A stretch of 10,007 nucleotides of DNA from positions 20,218-30,224 of the forward strand of contig CALMRM010000008.1 in assembly GCA_937871605.1 (NCBI GenBank), in the 5' to 3' direction. Below the pieces are notes generated by a model that worked only from the letters and a program-made list of their open reading frames with translations, was not told the DNA's origin and searched no databases. Made by a program: the position numbers and the translations under genes. Positions 6,448 through 10,007 of the stretch are shown one piece after another (the stretch's first letter is position 1; every line of letters begins with the position of its first letter). Origin of the DNA: an uncultured Terriglobus sp. Lineage in GTDB: Bacteria > Acidobacteriota > Terriglobia > Terriglobales > Acidobacteriaceae.

Positions 6448-7371
6448 TCAGACGGTCCGAGGGCTGGGCCGGGCCGCGTTCACCAGCAGCGCCAGCACCA
6501 TGTGCGGCACGGTCAGCGCGCTGAGCGCCAGGAAGATCAAAGCGGTGTAGGCCTGCAGCGTGTGCTGTCCGCGCCACGCCGCCAGGGCCACTGCCGTCAG
6601 CGAAAGCAGCCACGGCGTGGTACCGCCGCGCAGGTTGTGCGCCACCGTTTGCAGCGAAAGATGCCCGGCGTCGTCGCGGCTGGTCTCCAGGAGGTGCTCC
6701 GGCGTGTGCCACAGGCAAAAGAACACCGAAAACGCGAGCAGGGGCGGGCACATGCGAAAGAGCAGCAGCTGCACGGCCAGCACCAGACCGCGGCGTGCCA
6801 GTTGCCCTGCATCGGTGAGCAGATGTAGGACCGACAGCGCCACGAAGGGCAGCAGCGCGTGTCCTGCGACCATGGTGATGGTGGCTGCCGCCGCCGCGTG
6901 CCCGCGCAGCAGCACAGCGAAGATGCGCTCCACCTCTGCCGGGCTCCAGCGGGCAGCCGCGGCGATGGGCAGCGCGCCAAATGCGGTGGCACCCACAGCC
7001 TGCGGCAGTTGCAGCCGGGGCTCGCCTTCTGTGCCGAAGTGAAAGGCGGAGTACAGCAGAAACGCGACCAGCGCCAGCACTGGAAACGCCCACCACAGCG
7101 CGAGCACCGTAGCCGCCAGGCCAAGATAGCCGAAGAAAAACGGCGGCTGCCAGGCTTTGCCAAGCGAGGGTCGCAGCACATTCCGGGCAAGCACCGTGTC
7201 ATACGCGCCGTGCCAGATGGCAAGTGCGATGTCGAGGAGTGCGGCGGGCGTCCAACCGTCCCACTGCGGCTGGGGGCGGTACAGCACCACCGTACCGAGG
7301 GAGAGCACGGCAAAGCCGCCGATGAGCCAGTCGTGGGCGCGGTCTGCGTGCGCCGCGGCAGCGCTACGCAT
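6448..7371 (-). CDS. blh: Beta-carotene 15,15'-dioxygenase, Brp/Blh family
   Basis: The product has 307 residues, the usual length of the family, and is a polytopic membrane protein of mostly hydrophobic helices. Conserved His motifs of Brp/Blh enzymes are present: WHGAYD (His54), FHFGTEGE (His111), WHTPEHL (His222 and His226) and VPHM (His290). These His residues are expected to hold the catalytic iron. The enzyme cleaves beta-carotene centrally into two molecules of all-trans retinal, the chromophore of microbial rhodopsins. ATG at 7371 overlaps the crtY stop as ATGCGTAG, so translation is coupled. The open frame extends to 7932, but that part is antisense-free shadow within crtY and has no match to the family. 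It is the last gene of the crtI-crtB-crtY-blh operon. Confidence 0.93.
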   Translation of the reverse strand: MRSAAAAHADRAHDWLIGGFAVLSLGTVVLYRPQPQWDGWTPAALLDIALAIWHGAYDTVLARNVLRPSLGKAWQPPFFFGYLGLAATVLALWWAFPVLALVAFLLYSAFHFGTEGEPRLQLPQAVGATAFGALPIAAAARWSPAEVERIFAVLLRGHAAAAATITMVAGHALLPFVALSVLHLLTDAGQLARRGLVLAVQLLLFRMCPPLLAFSVFFCLWHTPEHLLETSRDDAGHLSLQTVAHNLRGGTTPWLLSLTAVALAAWRGQHTLQAYTALIFLALSALTVPHMVLALLVNAARPSPRTV

Positions 7372-8509
7372 GCTCACGTTCGCTCGGGCGTGCGGGCAGC
7401 AAGGCCGCCTGTGCAAAGTCCAGTTTGGGCAGGGCCAGCATGGTTGCGAGAATGTCGGGGAGGCTGGCGGTCTCTGACAGAAAGGGCACCAGCGCCTCTG
7501 GCCGCCCCCGCTGAAACAGCCGCAGAAAGTAGTGTGGAGCGCGTTCCGGGTGGCGTTGCAGGGCCGCCAGAAACACACCGTCAAGCCAGCGGTAGTATGC
7601 GGGTTCAGCCCGCCGCGGCAAGGGCCTGCCCGCAGCCAGAGCCTGTGCCAGCACGCGGCTTTGGCGCTGGATGCGCTGAAAGGCATACCCCGACGAGGGC
7701 TTGACCCGCCCGCCGCGTGTGCCGATGGGGATGGCGGGGCCGTGTGCCGGGCTCTGCTCCATGCGCATGGGCAGCGCGCCGCACTCCCGGTACACCACCT
7801 CGTAGCCTCCCTCTCCGCACATCTGCTGCATACGCTGCAAGAGGCGCTGCTCGGCAGGTTCCGGCAGCAGGTCGGGCCGATCCAGGTAGGTGATCTCCAC
7901 CAGCGCCTCATGTGCGGAGAACGGCAGCACATAGAAGAAGACGGTCCTGCCCGGCTCCGTCGAGGTCTGAAAGTCCATCAGGTCCATGCAGGCGGGATCG
8001 AAGCAGGGCTGCAGAGTACGCACATGCCAGCCCAGAAATCGCTGCAGCAGCGCCGGCCGTGTGCTGTCTGGCTCTGCAGTGCGCGCGTCGAACACCCAGC
8101 GGGAGCGCACCGCGCCGCGGTCGGTCTCCGTCACCATGGTGCTGCCATCTGCACGAATCGCACCCGCCTGCGCACCCAGCACCAGCGGCTGGCCTGCGCG
8201 CGTCATGCGGTCCTGTGCCAACGCGTAGAAGTTGTCCGCTGGCAGGTGCTGGTAGCACAGCGTGCGGCTGCTCTGGCGCGCCTCCTCCCCGTCTGCCTGC
8301 ACGCGCCAGCTGTGCCATTCCCGCGTAATGCCGGCCTTGAAGGGATGATCTGTGGTGCTCCAAAAGCACCAGGTGCGGTCGCGCGTGTAACCTGTGCGCT
8401 TCTCCAGCGTAGTTACCCGCAGCCTGGGTGCATGCTGCGCCAGTGCGACGGCCAGGCTAAGCCCGGCGCAGCCACCGCCGAGAATGAGCACGTCGGTATC
8501 GAGCGTCAC
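7364..8509 (-). CDS. crtY: Lycopene beta-cyclase
   Basis: The product has 381 residues, as usual for bacterial CrtY. DVLILGGGCAGLSLAVAL (6-23) is the dinucleotide-binding beta-alpha-beta fold. RDRTWCFW (43-50) is a hallmark of this enzyme. VFFYVLPFS with ALVEITY (190-208) corresponds to the segment with the catalytic acid (probably Glu205). GTRGGRVKPSSGYAFQRI (263-280) is the conserved C-terminal motif. It cyclises both ends of lycopene to give beta-carotene, using reduced FAD without net redox change, at the membrane. The start is GTG at 8509, which overlaps the crtB stop as GTGA and has GGGAG about 9 nt upstream. A longer reading through 9184 would only add an out-of-frame translation of crtB. 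The stop overlaps blh by 8 nt. Confidence 0.95.
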   Translation of the reverse strand: MTLDTDVLILGGGCAGLSLAVALAQHAPRLRVTTLEKRTGYTRDRTWCFWSTTDHPFKAGITREWHSWRVQADGEEARQSSRTLCYQHLPADNFYALAQDRMTRAGQPLVLGAQAGAIRADGSTMVTETDRGAVRSRWVFDARTAEPDSTRPALLQRFLGWHVRTLQPCFDPACMDLMDFQTSTEPGRTVFFYVLPFSAHEALVEITYLDRPDLLPEPAEQRLLQRMQQMCGEGGYEVVYRECGALPMRMEQSPAHGPAIPIGTRGGRVKPSSGYAFQRIQRQSRVLAQALAAGRPLPRRAEPAYYRWLDGVFLAALQRHPERAPHYFLRLFQRGRPEALVPFLSETASLPDILATMLALPKLDFAQAALLPARPSEREHA

Positions 8510-9438
8510 CGCGCCACTCCCAGGCGTCGTGCCTCCGTGCGCGCTGCATTGCTCAGCAGGCCCGGCCACGCGGCGGGCGGTCGCGGCCACCAGAAGCGCG
8601 GCAGCAACAGCCGCAGCCCGGCCAGGGCAATGAGTTGCAGCTTGCGGCCCCTGCTCACCACGGTGCGCCGCTGCCAGGAGCGTCTCACGTCCCGGCCCAC
8701 CTCCAAGCCGATTTCGCGATAGCACATTCCCGCTGCCAGGATGCTCCAGCGGGTGCGCCAGGGCAGCGTCAAAATGCCGCTGTAGGCCAAGGCGTAGAGC
8801 GCGTCTGCGCGCGCCAGCAACTGCCGGGTTGCCGTGCAGACGGCACGGACCGCGCCCGGATCGCCAGCCTGTAGAGCCCGGTACACCTCCCCCGCCGCCA
8901 CCGCGCTGGCAGGCAGGTACACCCGTCCGGTACGCGCGTCCTCCGCCACATCCCTGCAAATGTTGCTCAGTTGCATGGCACAGCCCAGCGCTACGGCAGC
9001 GGCGGTGCCCTCGTCGCGCGCACGCAGCACATCCGCCATCATGAGGCCGACGCTGCCTGCAACGCCGAAGGCATACTCCACCACGCCCTCCACGCTTGCG
9101 GGCTGGACCTGCTGCAGGTCCGCCAGCGCAGCCCGCACCAGGATCGCTGCAGCGCGCAAACGGCGTCTGCTGCAGCCAAGCCACCAGCCCGCGGTGTGCA
9201 GCGCGTCTACGTCGGCCATTTCAAGGGCGACGGCAATGCCGCTCAGGGCGTCGCGGCGCTCGGGGATGGGCTGTGTTGTGTCATCGGCAATGTCATCGAC
9301 GGTCCGGCAAAAGGCGTATAGCTGCACCACGTCACCGCGGACGGCTGCGGGTAAGAGCCGAGCGGCCTGATAGAAGGTCTTACCGGCACGCGCCATCACC
9401 TGGTCGGCCGTTTGCGGCGCTCGCAACTGAGTCGTCAC
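8506..9438 (-). CDS. crtB: Phytoene synthase
   Basis: The product has 310 residues, normal for CrtB. YAFCRTVDDIADD (41-53) and QLSNICRDVAEDARTGRVYLP (156-176) are the two Asp-rich motifs that bind the Mg-diphosphate groups. EYAFGVAGSVGLMMADVL (121-138) is also typical. It joins two geranylgeranyl diphosphates head to head into phytoene, the entry step to carotenoids. The start is GTG at 9438, overlapping the crtI stop as GTGA; an upstream start at 9534 would only add crtI sequence in another frame. Residues about 84-98 (GWWLGCSRRRLRAAA) look unlike the family and have poorer codons, and another frame there reads VAWLQQTPFAR. Two compensating single-base shifts, or sequencing errors, are possible. 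The key motifs are unaffected. Confidence 0.93.
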   Translation of the reverse strand: MTTQLRAPQTADQVMARAGKTFYQAARLLPAAVRGDVVQLYAFCRTVDDIADDTTQPIPERRDALSGIAVALEMADVDALHTAGWWLGCSRRRLRAAAILVRAALADLQQVQPASVEGVVEYAFGVAGSVGLMMADVLRARDEGTAAAVALGCAMQLSNICRDVAEDARTGRVYLPASAVAAGEVYRALQAGDPGAVRAVCTATRQLLARADALYALAYSGILTLPWRTRWSILAAGMCYREIGLEVGRDVRRSWQRRTVVSRGRKLQLIALAGLRLLLPRFWWPRPPAAWPGLLSNAARTEARRLGVAR

Positions 9439-10007
9439 ATGCCTGCCGCTACGGCCACCGGTGCTGCATCCACAGTCGCTGCCGCGCGCTGCAGTATCTC
9501 CGGCAGGTAGTGCTCCAGTACCTTGGCCGAGCACAGCACGCCTGGCAGCCCGGCACCGGGATGCGTGCCCGCACCCACCAGGTACAGGCCCTTCACATCT
9601 TCACTGCGGTTGTGAAAGCGAGAATACGCGCTCTGGAACAGGGTCGGCTGAATGGAAAATCCGGTGCCATGGTGCGTCAGCAGCCGGTCGCGAAAGTGCT
9701 CTGGCGTGACATAGAACTGCACGTCGGTCGCGTCCCGCAGGCCGGGGCACACCGTTTCTTCCAGGATGCTGAGTACCCGTTCCGTCAGGCGTGGGCCTTC
9801 GCTAGCCCAGTCGATGCCTGCCCGCAGGTTGGGCACCGGCGCAAGTACGTACATGCTTTCGCAGCCGGGTGGTGCCAGGCTCGGGTCGGTCCGGGTAGGC
9901 GCGTGCAGGTACAGGCTCAGGTCGTCGCCAATACGCTCACCCTTGAAGATTCCCTCCAGCAATTCCTTGTACCGCTCGCCCAGCAGGATGGTGTGGTGTG
10001 CGAGCTG
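9435..10007 (-). CDS. crtI: Phytoene desaturase, C-terminal part
   Basis: This is the last 190 codons of a gene that continues past position 10007; the in-frame reading enters the window as QLAHHTILLGERYKEL. Family features are YVLAPVPNLRAGIDW, and near the end the CrtI C-terminal signature GLYLVGAGTHPGAGLPGVLC followed by SAKVLEHYL. Full CrtI proteins have about 490-510 residues, so the FAD-binding N-terminus should lie outside. The enzyme introduces double bonds into phytoene, in bacteria commonly four steps to lycopene, using FAD at the membrane. It is the first visible gene of the operon, and its last codons ATG TGA overlap the GTG start of crtB. Whether it makes lycopene or another number of desaturations is inferred from the crtY and blh neighbours. 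Confidence 0.93.
   Translation of the reverse strand, partial: QLAHHTILLGERYKELLEGIFKGERIGDDLSLYLHAPTRTDPSLAPPGCESMYVLAPVPNLRAGIDWASEGPRLTERVLSILEETVCPGLRDATDVQFYVTPEHFRDRLLTHHGTGFSIQPTLFQSAYSRFHNRSEDVKGLYLVGAGTHPGAGLPGVLCSAKVLEHYLPEILQRAAATVDAAPVAVAAGM

Noticed and set aside
7372..7932. Upstream extension of the blh frame
   Set aside because: It is an alternative frame of crtY with no hydrophobic-helix or motif content of the Blh family, and the ATGCGTAG overlap gives a proper start.
8510..9184. Apparent fusion of crtY to an N-terminal extension
   Set aside because: The extension is crtB read in another frame. CrtY has full length from GTG 8509. Only its very first codons may be of interest, for the crtB frameshift question.
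8834..9370. 178-codon plus-strand frame opposite crtB
   Set aside because: It is a shadow of high-GC coding DNA, antisense to a clear phytoene synthase, with low-complexity Ala/Ser/Arg translation.

Overview
The window is GC-rich and tightly packed, and reads like a chromosomal segment of a carotenoid-forming bacterium. The best guess is a pigmented member of the Acidobacteriaceae (Terriglobus/Granulicella-like). This rests on dispersed palindromic repeats of a type I associate with that family (core GGGATGACA / CCCTCCGCTGCGCT) and on the mix of genes. No rRNA, tRNA, CRISPR array, transposase or phage gene was seen.

Left part (1-2224). The first 400 bases hold two copies of the dispersed repeat and one doubtful 52-codon frame. 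A decayed copy (408-653) of the 5' third of a J-domain gene follows. On the minus strand lie two genes read in tandem: a small protein of unknown function, then a secreted protein with the His...Asn-Cys arrangement of circularly permuted papain/NlpC-like folds.

Middle (2225-5189). The intact J-domain/coiled-coil gene overlaps a Sel1-repeat gene by 11 nt, so the two are probably translated together. A 285-nt intergenic stretch carries an inverted pair of the dispersed repeats, a hairpin between them and a short tandem array. On the minus strand follows an amidohydrolase-2 family enzyme with the metal ligands of the gamma-resorcylate/ACMSD-type decarboxylases. It is divergent from a GT4 glycosyltransferase across 138 nt that contain a perfect 12-bp palindrome.

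Right part (6448-10007, minus strand). A compact operon reads crtI (only its C-terminal part is in the window), crtB, crtY, blh. Every junction overlaps: GTGA, GTGA, then ATGCGTAG. The products would take phytoene formation and desaturation through lycopene and beta-carotene to retinal, which suggests a rhodopsin gene elsewhere in the genome. A GGPP synthase (crtE) is not in the window. The operon ends 16 nt from the stop codon of the convergent glycosyltransferase gene.

The least explained part is the left half: a decayed partial duplicate and the full J-domain gene bracket the two-gene unit of the secreted papain-like protein and the small unknown protein, and the J-domain gene is itself coupled to a Sel1-repeat partner.
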